Below, one piece after another: positions 44,604-52,790 of a stretch of 64,000 nt of DNA. How positions within the stretch are numbered: the stretch's first letter is position 1; the number at the start of each line of letters is the position of its first letter. The notes below the pieces were generated by a model. The model saw only the letters and a program-made list of their open reading frames with translations, was not told the origin of the DNA and did no database searches. The stretch spans positions 62,001 through 126,000 of the forward strand of contig NZ_AP024845.1 in NCBI RefSeq assembly GCF_020892095.1, given 5' to 3'. A program made the position numbers and the translations under genes. The DNA comes from Claveliimonas bilis (lineage in GTDB: Bacteria; Bacillota; Clostridia; Lachnospirales; Lachnospiraceae).

Positions 44604-45191
44604 TTACAGAACTATTTGCAACATGCCCCTTCTGTTCCGCAAAACTCTGCTGTCATAGTAAATACTGTCTCCCGGATTTACTTCAAAGTCCTTGTTGTTT
44701 TTCAGCCATCCGGTACTGCAGCTGTAATCAAGGACAGCTGTACTGTCATCGTAAAATTCCATTCCGCGGTCAAGCTTCACGGTCATTATCATCTCTTCTG
44801 TATCAATAGATACAATTTCCCCGCTCCCCATCTCATAATTCAGTGTATATGGAGCAGTTTTTTCTATGACGTCCAGTTTTTCCGGCGTATTTCCCCAGGT
44901 ACTGTAATAGATATAATCTCCTTCTTTCAAATCCGCCCCGCCAGATTCCTCCATTTCAGAAAAATCAAGACTAACTGTTTCGCCGCTTTTTGAAAGCAGG
45001 ATTTCCACTTTTTCATCCTTCTGGTTTACAGACAGTATTTCTCCGCTTTGAAAATTTTTACTGGAGCTGATACCTCCCGACTTTGGATCCGCGCATCCCG
45101 ACAGGCAGGCCATGATTCCTGCCAGAAGCGCCGCCGCAAAAACTCTGCTCCGTTTCCTTTTCCTTATTTTCCCCGCGGTCCTTTTCTTCAC
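44604..45191 (-). CDS. Hypothetical lipoprotein with a repeated small beta domain
   Basis: 195 residues. Basic N-terminus, hydrophobic helix and lipobox LSGC (Cys about 33), so a membrane-anchored extracytoplasmic lipoprotein. Two similar beta segments follow: SGEILSVNQKDEKVEILL and SGEIVSIDTEEMIMTVKL. No known family recognised. It lies 22 bp after the hexapeptide-repeat gene. Confidence 0.7.
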   Translation of the reverse strand: MKKRTAGKIRKRKRSRVFAAALLAGIMACLSGCADPKSGGISSSKNFQSGEILSVNQKDEKVEILLSKSGETVSLDFSEMEESGGADLKEGDYIYYSTWGNTPEKLDVIEKTAPYTLNYEMGSGEIVSIDTEEMIMTVKLDRGMEFYDDSTAVLDYSCSTGWLKNNKDFEVNPGDSIYYDSRVLRNRRGMLQIVL

Positions 45192-45213
45192 AGCCTTCCA
45201 CCTCCTTCGGTGT

Positions 45214-45879
45214 TTACTGCTTCTCTACAACTTCTCCCTGCTTTTTATAAATGCTTCCTGCCGGAACGAATCCCCGCACAGAAGACAAAGGATAAATGTT
45301 TGTATGGCTTCCCACTACACTTCCCGGATTCAATACGGTTCCGCATCCAACTTCTACTTCATCCCCCAGCATGGCGCCAAATTTTTTCAATCCGGTCTCA
45401 ACAGGTCCTTCCGGCGTCTTGATCACAACCAGCTTTTTGTCGGATTTTACATTGGATGTGATGGATCCTGCTCCCATATGAGCTTTGTACCCAAGAATAG
45501 AGTCTCCCACATAGTTGTAATGCGGCACCTGTACCTTATTAAATAAAATTACATTTTTCAGCTCTGTAGAATTGCCCACAACTGCTCCTTCTCCGACAAT
45601 AGCGTTGCCGCGGATAAAAGCACAGTGACGCACTTCCGCATTTTTCCCGATAATGGCAGGTCCGTGAATATATGCAGACTCAAATACATTTGCGGATTTC
45701 GCGATCCAGACATCTTCTCCCACCTTATCATACTCTTCGCTGGAAAGTGTCTCTCCAAGTTCTTTGATAAAGGATCCGATTTTAGGAAGGACTTCCCATG
45801 GATAGGTTGCTCCCTCAAAAATATCCTTTGCAATCGTTTCTTCCAGAGTATACAGTTCTTTAATAGTCATTTCTTTCAT
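45214..45879 (-). CDS. Left-handed beta-helix (hexapeptide-repeat) GlmU-like protein
   Basis: 221 residues. From about 55 onward hexapeptide repeats (VWIAKSANVFESAYIHGPAI, IGKNAEVRHCAFIRGNAIVG) form a left-handed beta helix as in the C-terminal acetyltransferase of GlmU, with GAGSITSNVKSDKK in the position of the GlmU GDGTVT/N motif. The nucleotidyltransferase half is absent. Likely a sugar-nucleotide acyltransferase; substrate unknown. Start overlaps the upstream topB stop (ATGA). Confidence 0.78.
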   Translation of the reverse strand: MKEMTIKELYTLEETIAKDIFEGATYPWEVLPKIGSFIKELGETLSSEEYDKVGEDVWIAKSANVFESAYIHGPAIIGKNAEVRHCAFIRGNAIVGEGAVVGNSTELKNVILFNKVQVPHYNYVGDSILGYKAHMGAGSITSNVKSDKKLVVIKTPEGPVETGLKKFGAMLGDEVEVGCGTVLNPGSVVGSHTNIYPLSSVRGFVPAGSIYKKQGEVVEKQ

Positions 45880-47933
45880 TGTTCTGCTCCATTTCCGCCT
45901 TTCGGCTTTTGTTTTTTACTTTTTGATTTTTTATAATAAGATGCCGCTTTATCATAGCAGCTCCTTAATTCATATTGATTATTCAGCCCCAGCACTCCGC
46001 TTGTTCTTGTGCGGATAAAATTTTCCAGTTTCACCATATATTCGTCTGAAGTGATTTCCCCTTCCGCCACGTAAGTGAGGCCCTTCTCCCAGCTGGCTGT
46101 AAGTTCCGGATTGAGAAGGGAGCGAATAGAATGATCCACCACGTCATAGATCATCTCGCCCAAAAGTGTGGGAGTCACAATCTGGGTCTTTTTATTGAGA
46201 TCCAGGTATTTGTTGTTGAACAATTTTTTTAAAATCTCTCCTCTTGTGGCGCTGGTTCCGATTCCGCTTCCTTTGATCTGGGAGCGAAGCTCCTCGTCCT
46301 CGATCAACTGCCCGGCGTTTTCCATGGCAAGGATCAGTGAGCCGGAATTGTATCGTTTCGGCGGGGACGTTTTCCCCTCTTTCACATCCAGTGATTCCAC
46401 CGAAAGGACCATGCCTTTTTTCAGGGATTTTACTGTCTCAAAAAATTCCTCTCCCGCGGTTCCTTCCCCTTCCTCGTTTTCTCCGCTTTCAGAGCTTTCC
46501 TTCTTCTGTCCCGGAACACCTGCCACTTCCAGATATCCGGCCTCCGCCAGGACTTTGAAGCTGGAGAAAAACTGCTCTCCTTTGATCTCGGTGACGATCG
46601 CCACTTTCTGATAAATTGCCGGGGAATAAAAAATACTCAAAAATCTCCTCACTATAATATCATACACCGATTTTGCCGTATGCGCCACACTATTTAGCGC
46701 GCTCATACCCTGTCCTGTAGGAATAATGGCATAATGATCCGTGATCTGGCTGTCGTTGACATACCGTGTCTTTGCCAGCCCCTTATAACTTTGCCGGCTG
46801 GCAATATCGTTCAGCCAGGGCACCGCCGGCGTATATTTCATCAACCCGTTTAAGTTTTTGCTGATTTCTTTTGCCACCGCTGTGGACAGTACTCTGGCGT
46901 CTGTCCTGGGGTAAGTAACCAGTTTCTTTTCATACAGTTCCTGCACAATGCGAAGCGTTTCATCCGGGCTGATCTTAAACCTTTTAGAACACTCATTCTG
47001 CAGCTCCGCCAGGTTAAAAAGCAAAGGAGGATTTTTCTTTTCCTTTTTCTTTTCAATGGAAAGAATCTTGCAGGAAACAGGGGACGGATCCTGCAGAAAG
47101 TCCACCAGTTCCCTGGCCTTTGCCTCTTCTTTGAATCCATTTTCTTTGTAGAGATCAAAGGATTCAAAATACCGTGAGCCTTTGACTGCCCTCCACTCTC
47201 CCTCGAAAGTCTGTCCGCCTTCTTTTGCTCTTATGGTGCTGACGACACGGTAAAAGGGCGTTTCTTTAAAATCCCGGATTTCCCGTTCTCTTCTTACTAC
47301 CATGCCGAGAACGCAGGTCATCACCCGTCCCACAGACACAACTGAATACTTTGTGTTCAGATAACGGGAAATACTGTCCCCGTATTTCAGTGTCAGAAGA
47401 CGGGAAAAGTTAATCCCCATCAGATAATCTTCTTTGGCGCGAAGATAGGCTGATGCGGACAAATCATCATACTCCGACAGATCTTTTGCCTCACGGATAC
47501 CCCTTAGGATTTCCTCTTCTGTCTGGGAGTCGATCCACACTCTCTTCCTGATCTTCCCTTTTACCTGCGCCATCTGTTCTACCAGACGGTATATATATTC
47601 TCCCTCCCGTCCCGAGTCTGTACAGACATAGATCACTTCCACATCCTCCCGGTTCAGAAGGCCTGCTACAATACGATACTGTTTCGCTGCCGAGGGAATC
47701 ACCTCATAGCGGAACTCCTCCGGTAAAAACGGCAGAGTCGCAAGACTCCACCGCTTATATTTTTCATCATAAGCTTCCGGGTAACTCATTGTGATCAGAT
47801 GCCCGACGCACCATGTCACAACTGCCTCTGCCGATTCCAGGTATCCGTCATTTCTTCTTGTCTTAAGATGCAAAGCCTTGGCAAACTCCTGTGCTACACT
47901 TGGCTTTTCGGCAATATATAATGCTTTTCCCAT
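45876..47933 (-). CDS. topB: DNA topoisomerase III, second copy without zinc ribbons
   Basis: 685 residues. TOPRIM: KALYIAEKPSVAQEFAKAL (3-21), CTDSGREGEYIYRLV (about 104-118); catalytic Tyr in VTYPRTDARVL (about 340). It ends in a Lys-rich tail (YYKKSKSKKQKPKGG) with no Cys-pair ribbons, unlike the 26393-28567 paralogue. Plasmid or integrative elements often carry a TopB, but this one sits in a housekeeping context between ppk and the GlmU-like gene. Confidence 0.92.
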   Translation of the reverse strand: MGKALYIAEKPSVAQEFAKALHLKTRRNDGYLESAEAVVTWCVGHLITMSYPEAYDEKYKRWSLATLPFLPEEFRYEVIPSAAKQYRIVAGLLNREDVEVIYVCTDSGREGEYIYRLVEQMAQVKGKIRKRVWIDSQTEEEILRGIREAKDLSEYDDLSASAYLRAKEDYLMGINFSRLLTLKYGDSISRYLNTKYSVVSVGRVMTCVLGMVVRREREIRDFKETPFYRVVSTIRAKEGGQTFEGEWRAVKGSRYFESFDLYKENGFKEEAKARELVDFLQDPSPVSCKILSIEKKKEKKNPPLLFNLAELQNECSKRFKISPDETLRIVQELYEKKLVTYPRTDARVLSTAVAKEISKNLNGLMKYTPAVPWLNDIASRQSYKGLAKTRYVNDSQITDHYAIIPTGQGMSALNSVAHTAKSVYDIIVRRFLSIFYSPAIYQKVAIVTEIKGEQFFSSFKVLAEAGYLEVAGVPGQKKESSESGENEEGEGTAGEEFFETVKSLKKGMVLSVESLDVKEGKTSPPKRYNSGSLILAMENAGQLIEDEELRSQIKGSGIGTSATRGEILKKLFNNKYLDLNKKTQIVTPTLLGEMIYDVVDHSIRSLLNPELTASWEKGLTYVAEGEITSDEYMVKLENFIRTRTSGVLGLNNQYELRSCYDKAASYYKKSKSKKQKPKGGNGAEQ

Positions 47934-47950
47934 AAATGCTGTCTGTTCTC

Positions 47951-50077
47951 CTATTTTCTGAATATCTTTGCAAACCGCTCACGCAGCCCCTGCTTTTTAG
48001 GCGCCGGCTTTTTGTTCCTTGCTGCCAGGACAGCAGACTTCATAAAGTGTTCCTGTGAATTGACTCTCTTTTCCGTGATCGGTTTCTTTTTGTATGTTCC
48101 GTCTTTTTGCAGTACCCTGGCTTTTACATTATCCGCCAGCATAACCTCCAGATATCCGTTTACCTGGCGCTTCACATCCGGATCCAGCACAGGGGCTGCA
48201 ACTTCCACACGTTTTTCTGTATTTCTTGTCATCATGTCCGCTGATCCGATATAGATTTTCTGATCTGTCCCTGTTCCAAAGCTGAAGATCCTTGGATGTT
48301 CCAGATATCTTCCCACAATGCTGGATATGGTAATATTCTCTGTATATCCCGGTATACCCGGAAGAATACAGCAGATTCCTCTGACGATCAAATCTACACG
48401 GACACCTGCCTGAGAGGCTTCCGCCGCCTTTTCAATAAAATCCACATCTGTCAGGGAATTCATTTTCATAATGATCCGGCCTTTTGTCCCTTTTCGTATT
48501 TCCTGATCCATCAGCTGCAGGATCTTTGGCTTCAGTGAAGTGGGCGATACGATCAGATGGCGATAGATTCCGTCCAGATTTCCAATGGACATGTTCTGGA
48601 AAAACAAAGCGGCATCTTCCCCTATCTCCCTGTCGGCCGTCATTAACGAAAGATCCGTATACATGGCAGCCGTCTTCTCATTGTAATTTCCTGTACCGAT
48701 CTGAGTAATATACTGAATCTCATTGCGGTGCCGATAGGTGATCAGACAAATCTTGGAATGAACTTTATATCCTTCAAATCCATAGATCACACGGCATCCT
48801 GCTTCCTCCAGCCGCTCTGACCAGTCAATATTATTCTGCTCGTCAAATCTTGCCCTAAGCTCAATAAGGACTGTTACTTCCTTGCCGTTCTCCGCTGCCG
48901 CACAGAGATACTCCACCAGTCTGGCCTTTTTGGCAAGGCGGTAAATGGTAATCTTGATCGTCATGACAGACGGATCAAATGCTGCTTCCTTGATCAGCTG
49001 CAGAAAGGGTTCCATACTCTCATAAGGATAAAAAAGCAGAACATCCTTTTTCCGGATCTGCCGCATAATGCTGCCCTCCTCCAGCCTGCCGGAAGGCTGC
49101 GGCGAAAACGGACGATAGATCAGCGCCCGCTTCATAGAATCCGGCAGGTTGCCGCTGATGGCAAACATATAGTCCAGTTTCATAGGCATCTTTGTACGGA
49201 AAATCTGCCGTTTCGTAATATTGAACTTTTCACAGAAATATTTTTCCGTTTCCGCATTCAGCTTTTCTGCAATCTCCAGCCTTACCACTGCCATTCTTTT
49301 TCTTTTGTGCAGGGTCTGCTTCATCAGATACCGGAAATCATCATTTACCTCCAAAGCTTCGTCATCCGGCGCAATATCTGCATTTCTTGTAACACATATG
49401 TAATTCTTTTCCGTCACTTCATATTGGCCGAACACAAGATTCAAATATTCCATGATCACCTTTTCCATGCGGATATAGCGGATGTCATGTCCCGGAAGAT
49501 ATAAAATGTCGGAAATAAAGTTAGGGATGGGAACAATTCCCAGCATCGTCCTGTTGTTCTGCTTCAGCATAGCAGTCACATAGAGCTCTTTATTTAAAAG
49601 ATGGGGAAACGGATGGTTGGCGTCCACGATCTGCGGCGAGAGGACGGGAAGTACCTGTTCCTTGAAATATTTCTTTACATACTTTTTCTCACTTTGTTCC
49701 AGCTCTTTAAAATCCAGACCGCACACCCCATAAGGATGAAGCTGCTTCTTAATTTCCGCGTAAGTTTTATCTCTTTCTTTATAAAGAGGCGCCACTGCCT
49801 CGTAAATTTTTTCCAGCTGCTGCGACGGTGTCATTCCCGAACGGGAATCCACCGCTTTCGGATCGGCCGCTGCCATATCAAAAAGGCTTCCCACACGAAT
49901 CATGAAAAACTCATCCAGATTGCTCGTAAAAATTGCCACGAATTTCATTCGTTCCAGAAGGGGAACGGATGGATCCTGGGCTTCTTCCAGAACTCTCTGA
50001 TTAAATTTCAGCCAGGACAGCTCTCTGTTTTGAGTGTATTTCAAAATATCTTCTTTTTTATTTTTCTTTTCCTCCAT
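47951..50077 (-). CDS. ppk1: Polyphosphate kinase 1
   Basis: 708 residues; reversible transfer of phosphate from ATP to polyphosphate. N-terminal NRELSWLKFNQRVLEEAQD, phosphorylated His in GYKVHSKICLITYR (about 435), and a second conserved segment LEHPRIFSFG (about 590). Length is normal. GGAGG precedes the start. First structural gene after the Crp/Fnr regulator gene. Confidence 0.95.
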   Translation of the reverse strand: MEEKKNKKEDILKYTQNRELSWLKFNQRVLEEAQDPSVPLLERMKFVAIFTSNLDEFFMIRVGSLFDMAAADPKAVDSRSGMTPSQQLEKIYEAVAPLYKERDKTYAEIKKQLHPYGVCGLDFKELEQSEKKYVKKYFKEQVLPVLSPQIVDANHPFPHLLNKELYVTAMLKQNNRTMLGIVPIPNFISDILYLPGHDIRYIRMEKVIMEYLNLVFGQYEVTEKNYICVTRNADIAPDDEALEVNDDFRYLMKQTLHKRKRMAVVRLEIAEKLNAETEKYFCEKFNITKRQIFRTKMPMKLDYMFAISGNLPDSMKRALIYRPFSPQPSGRLEEGSIMRQIRKKDVLLFYPYESMEPFLQLIKEAAFDPSVMTIKITIYRLAKKARLVEYLCAAAENGKEVTVLIELRARFDEQNNIDWSERLEEAGCRVIYGFEGYKVHSKICLITYRHRNEIQYITQIGTGNYNEKTAAMYTDLSLMTADREIGEDAALFFQNMSIGNLDGIYRHLIVSPTSLKPKILQLMDQEIRKGTKGRIIMKMNSLTDVDFIEKAAEASQAGVRVDLIVRGICCILPGIPGYTENITISSIVGRYLEHPRIFSFGTGTDQKIYIGSADMMTRNTEKRVEVAAPVLDPDVKRQVNGYLEVMLADNVKARVLQKDGTYKKKPITEKRVNSQEHFMKSAVLAARNKKPAPKKQGLRERFAKIFRK

Positions 50078-50115
50078 GCTTTCCTTCCTCCTTGCAGCGC
50101 ATTCCTTCTATTAAG

Positions 50116-50144
50116 ATTATACATGCAAAGCAAAAATATATCCA
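50116..50144 (-). promoter_or_regulatory. Probable promoter of ppk1
   Basis: Minus-strand TATAAT (50116-50121) with a weak TGGATA (50139-50144) 17 bp upstream, in the 73-bp gap after the Crp/Fnr gene. Confidence 0.45.
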
Positions 50145-50150
50145 GAAGAT

Positions 50151-50828
50151 TTACTCCTCCTTTGCCTTTCCTTTCAGGCAGAATTGCTTTTTGGAAAAGC
50201 TTACAATGCCTTCCCGCCTCATTTTGCCAAGCTCCCTGCACATGGCACTTCTCTCAACAGATAAAAAATCTGCCATCTCCTGTCTGTTAAAAGGAATCTG
50301 AAACTCGGTCTTACCTGTCTCCTGCGCCTGAGCCGACAGATAACTCATCAGTTTTTCTCTCGTTGTCCTTGCACTTAAAAACTCTGCTTTTCGTGACATG
50401 TAATATGTTTTATCCGCCAGGATACCCACAAGATTTCCAAGGAGCACAGTCCTTACATCCTCCGGGACTTTTTGATTCTCAAGTATTGTTTCAAGATTTA
50501 AAAATAAAACGCTGGCTTTTTCCAGAGCTGTAATATTGATATTCAGCCTCTTTTCCTGCCTGCAGGCGTACACTTCTCCGAAGATCTCCCCCTGCCTTAC
50601 GACTGCAAGAATGCTTCTGTTGCCCCAGAAATCTTCCCTCTCCAGAGACAGGCTCCCTTCTACCAGAAATCCGGCTGCTTTCAGAGAAGTTCCCTGTCTG
50701 AAAAGCTGCTGTCCTTTTTCAAAGTCTGCCCATCTTGCATCAAGGCACCGAAGAACTTCCATCATTTTTTCTTCAGGTATGCCCTGAAACAAGGGTGATA
50801 CCAACAGCATTTTTATAACATCACCCAT
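50151..50828 (-). CDS. Crp/Fnr-family transcriptional regulator
   Basis: 225 residues: N-terminal cyclic-nucleotide-binding-like domain (SPLFQGIPEEKMMEVLRCLD; FRQGTSLKAAGFLVEGSLSL) and C-terminal winged helix (FNRQEMADFLSVERSAMCRE; MRREGIVSFSKKQFCLK). No Fnr-type N-terminal cysteine cluster, so it is closer to the HcpR-like nitrosative-stress regulators of clostridia. The start at 50828 has AGAGG just upstream. Divergent from a ferredoxin gene. Confidence 0.88.
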   Translation of the reverse strand: MGDVIKMLLVSPLFQGIPEEKMMEVLRCLDARWADFEKGQQLFRQGTSLKAAGFLVEGSLSLEREDFWGNRSILAVVRQGEIFGEVYACRQEKRLNINITALEKASVLFLNLETILENQKVPEDVRTVLLGNLVGILADKTYYMSRKAEFLSARTTREKLMSYLSAQAQETGKTEFQIPFNRQEMADFLSVERSAMCRELGKMRREGIVSFSKKQFCLKGKAKEE

Positions 50829-50842
50829 ATTTCCTCTTTTCT

Positions 50843-50905
50843 GTTGCAAAAGCAACTGATTCTTTTTTTCTTTTATACTATACTAAGTCAGGCAGCGACA
50901 TACAA
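50843..50905. promoter_or_regulatory. Overlapping divergent promoters and a Crp/Fnr-type operator
   Basis: GTTGC-AAAA-GCAAC (50843-50856) is a 5-4-5 palindrome with the spacing of Crp/Fnr sites. Plus strand: TATACT at 50879-50884 puts the ferredoxin start near 50891, with the operator centre 41-42 bp upstream and no good -35 box. Minus strand: TTGTAT (50900-50905), 17 bp, TATAGT (50877-50882) is the regulator promoter, placing the operator inside its leader. Confidence 0.55.
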
Positions 50906-50927
50906 TACAAAGATAAGGAGAAAAATT

Positions 50928-51575
50928 ATGATACGTAAAATCATTCAGATTGATGAAGAAAAATGCAACGGATGCGGGCTTTGTGCCGATGCCTGCCATG
51001 AAGGCGCCATTGAAATGGTAAACGGCAAGGCAAAGCTGATGCGCGACGATTACTGTGACGGCTTAGGCGACTGTCTTCCGACCTGTCCCACTAATGCCAT
51101 TTCCTTTGTTGAAAGGGAAGCGGCAGCCTATGATGAAGAGGCAGTGAAACGCCACCTTTCCAGTCGAAAAACTTCTTCCAACAGAAGCACAGCGAACACA
51201 TCGCCGGTGGAATCCCAGCTTCGCCAATGGCCGGTACAGATCAAACTGGCTCCTGTCAACGCCCCTTACTTTGACGGCGCACATCTTCTGATCGCCGCTG
51301 ACTGCACCGCATATGCTTACGGAAACTTCCATCAGGATTTTATCCGCGGCAAAGTCACTTTGATCGGCTGCCCAAAACTGGACGCAGTAGATTATACCGA
51401 AAAACTGACAGACATTATCAAAAATAACAATATAAAAGATGTCACCATCGTCCGCATGGAAGTTCCCTGCTGCGGCGGAATCGAACATGCTGCTGCAGAA
51501 GCACTGAAAAACAGCGGAAAATGGATTCCCTGGCAAGTTGTAACCATCTCCATCGAAGGGGACATTCTGGACTAA
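50928..51575 (+). CDS. Two-cluster ferredoxin-domain protein
   Basis: 215 residues. N-terminal [4Fe-4S] domain CNGCGLCADACHEGAI (14-29) and a second cysteine set CDGLGDCLPTCP (about 44-55), followed by a charged linker and a C-terminal domain ending MEVPCCGGIEHAAAEAL (about 180-197) with three more Cys. This type is found beside Crp/Fnr or hybrid-cluster-protein genes in clostridia; an electron-transfer role in nitrosative stress is inference. AAGGAG precedes the ATG. Confidence 0.8.
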   Translation: MIRKIIQIDEEKCNGCGLCADACHEGAIEMVNGKAKLMRDDYCDGLGDCLPTCPTNAISFVEREAAAYDEEAVKRHLSSRKTSSNRSTANTSPVESQLRQWPVQIKLAPVNAPYFDGAHLLIAADCTAYAYGNFHQDFIRGKVTLIGCPKLDAVDYTEKLTDIIKNNNIKDVTIVRMEVPCCGGIEHAAAEALKNSGKWIPWQVVTISIEGDILD

Positions 51576-51601
51576 TCAACAAAAAAGCACAGGGTATTTG
51601 A

Positions 51602-51668
51602 CATTTTTACCCACCGTAAACTGCAATTTGGGACGTAACACTTTTAAAAAGTGTTACGTCCCAAATTG
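51602..51668 (-). repeat. Dispersed palindromic repeat, copy 2
   Basis: Perfect 45-nt palindrome at 51624-51668 with 22-bp arms, same outer arm CAATTTGGGACGTAACA as copy 1 and the same flank CATTTTTACCCACC (51602-51615). The inner five bases of the arm differ from copy 1, yet pairing is kept on both sides. It begins 1 nt after the asd stop codon. Confidence 0.8.
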
Positions 51669-51669
51669 A

Positions 51670-52755
51670 CTATTTCGCCTGGATAAATCCTTTTGCAGTC
51701 AATGTTTCCGCACACAGCACTGCGCCGCCGGCAGCGCCGCGTACTGTATTGTGGGACAGACCGATAAATTTATAATCATAAATCGAATCCTCCCGCAGAC
51801 GTCCGATAGATACGCCCATTCCTCTCTCATAGTCAACGTCAAGGCTTACCTGCGGACGGTTGTCCTCCTCCAGATACTGGATAAACTGTTTCGGCGCACT
51901 CGGAAGTTCAGCCTCCTGCGGAAATCCCCGGAAGCTTACCAGCTTCTCGATCAGTTCCTCTTTTGAAGGTTTCTTCTCAAAATTAATAAATACTGCAGCA
52001 GTATGACCGTTCAAAACAGGGACACGCACACACTGGCATGTAATCTTCGGGGCGTCTGCCATAACAATCTCGCCGTTTTCTACCCGGCCAAGAACACGTA
52101 AAGGTTCCTTTTCACTTTTTTCTTCCTCTCCGCCAATATAGGGAATAATATTGCCGTCCATCTCCGGCCAGTCCTTAAATGTTTTTCCCGCACCGGAAAT
52201 CGCCTGATATGTAGTAACAACAAGTTCCTTAGGACCAAATTCCTTCCATGCAGCAAGGCAGGGTGCGTAACTTTGGATCGAGCAGTTTGGCTTTACAGCA
52301 ATAAATCCTCTTGTTGTTCCCAGCCTCTTTTTCTGTGACTCGATGACGTCAAAATGTTCCGGATTGATTTCCGGAACTACCATCGGCACATCCGGAGTCC
52401 AGCGATGGGCGCTGTTATTGGATACCACAGGAGTCTCCGTCTTTGCATACTCCTCCTCGATCGCTTTGATCTCTTCTTTTGTCATATCAACAGCGCTGAA
52501 AACAAAATCTACAGTCGCTGCAACTTTTTCCACTTCATTTACATTAAGTACCGTCAGTTTTTTTACCGCCTCCGGCATGGGAGTATCCATCTTCCATCTT
52601 CCTCCCACTGCCTCCTCATATGTTTTTCCGGCAGAACGCGGGCTTGCCGCTACTGTTACTACCTCAAACCAGGGATGATTTTCCAGCAGAGAAATAAAAC
52701 GCTGTCCTACCATACCTGTCGCTCCCAAAATGCCTACTCTTAATTTCTGTTCCAT
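51670..52755 (-). CDS. asd: Aspartate-semialdehyde dehydrogenase
   Basis: 361 residues converting aspartyl phosphate to aspartate semialdehyde (Lys, Met, Thr and diaminopimelate synthesis). NADP loop GILGATGMVGQRFI (9-22), active-site Cys in KPNCSIQSYAP (about 154), later RVPVLNGHTAAVFI. This is the archaeal/fungal-type subfamily, found in a number of clostridia. 35 bp after argH. Confidence 0.95.
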   Translation of the reverse strand: MEQKLRVGILGATGMVGQRFISLLENHPWFEVVTVAASPRSAGKTYEEAVGGRWKMDTPMPEAVKKLTVLNVNEVEKVAATVDFVFSAVDMTKEEIKAIEEEYAKTETPVVSNNSAHRWTPDVPMVVPEINPEHFDVIESQKKRLGTTRGFIAVKPNCSIQSYAPCLAAWKEFGPKELVVTTYQAISGAGKTFKDWPEMDGNIIPYIGGEEEKSEKEPLRVLGRVENGEIVMADAPKITCQCVRVPVLNGHTAAVFINFEKKPSKEELIEKLVSFRGFPQEAELPSAPKQFIQYLEEDNRPQVSLDVDYERGMGVSIGRLREDSIYDYKFIGLSHNTVRGAAGGAVLCAETLTAKGFIQAK

Positions 52756-52790
52756 TTTCTCTCTCCTTTTCCTTTTATTTCTCTGTCCGG

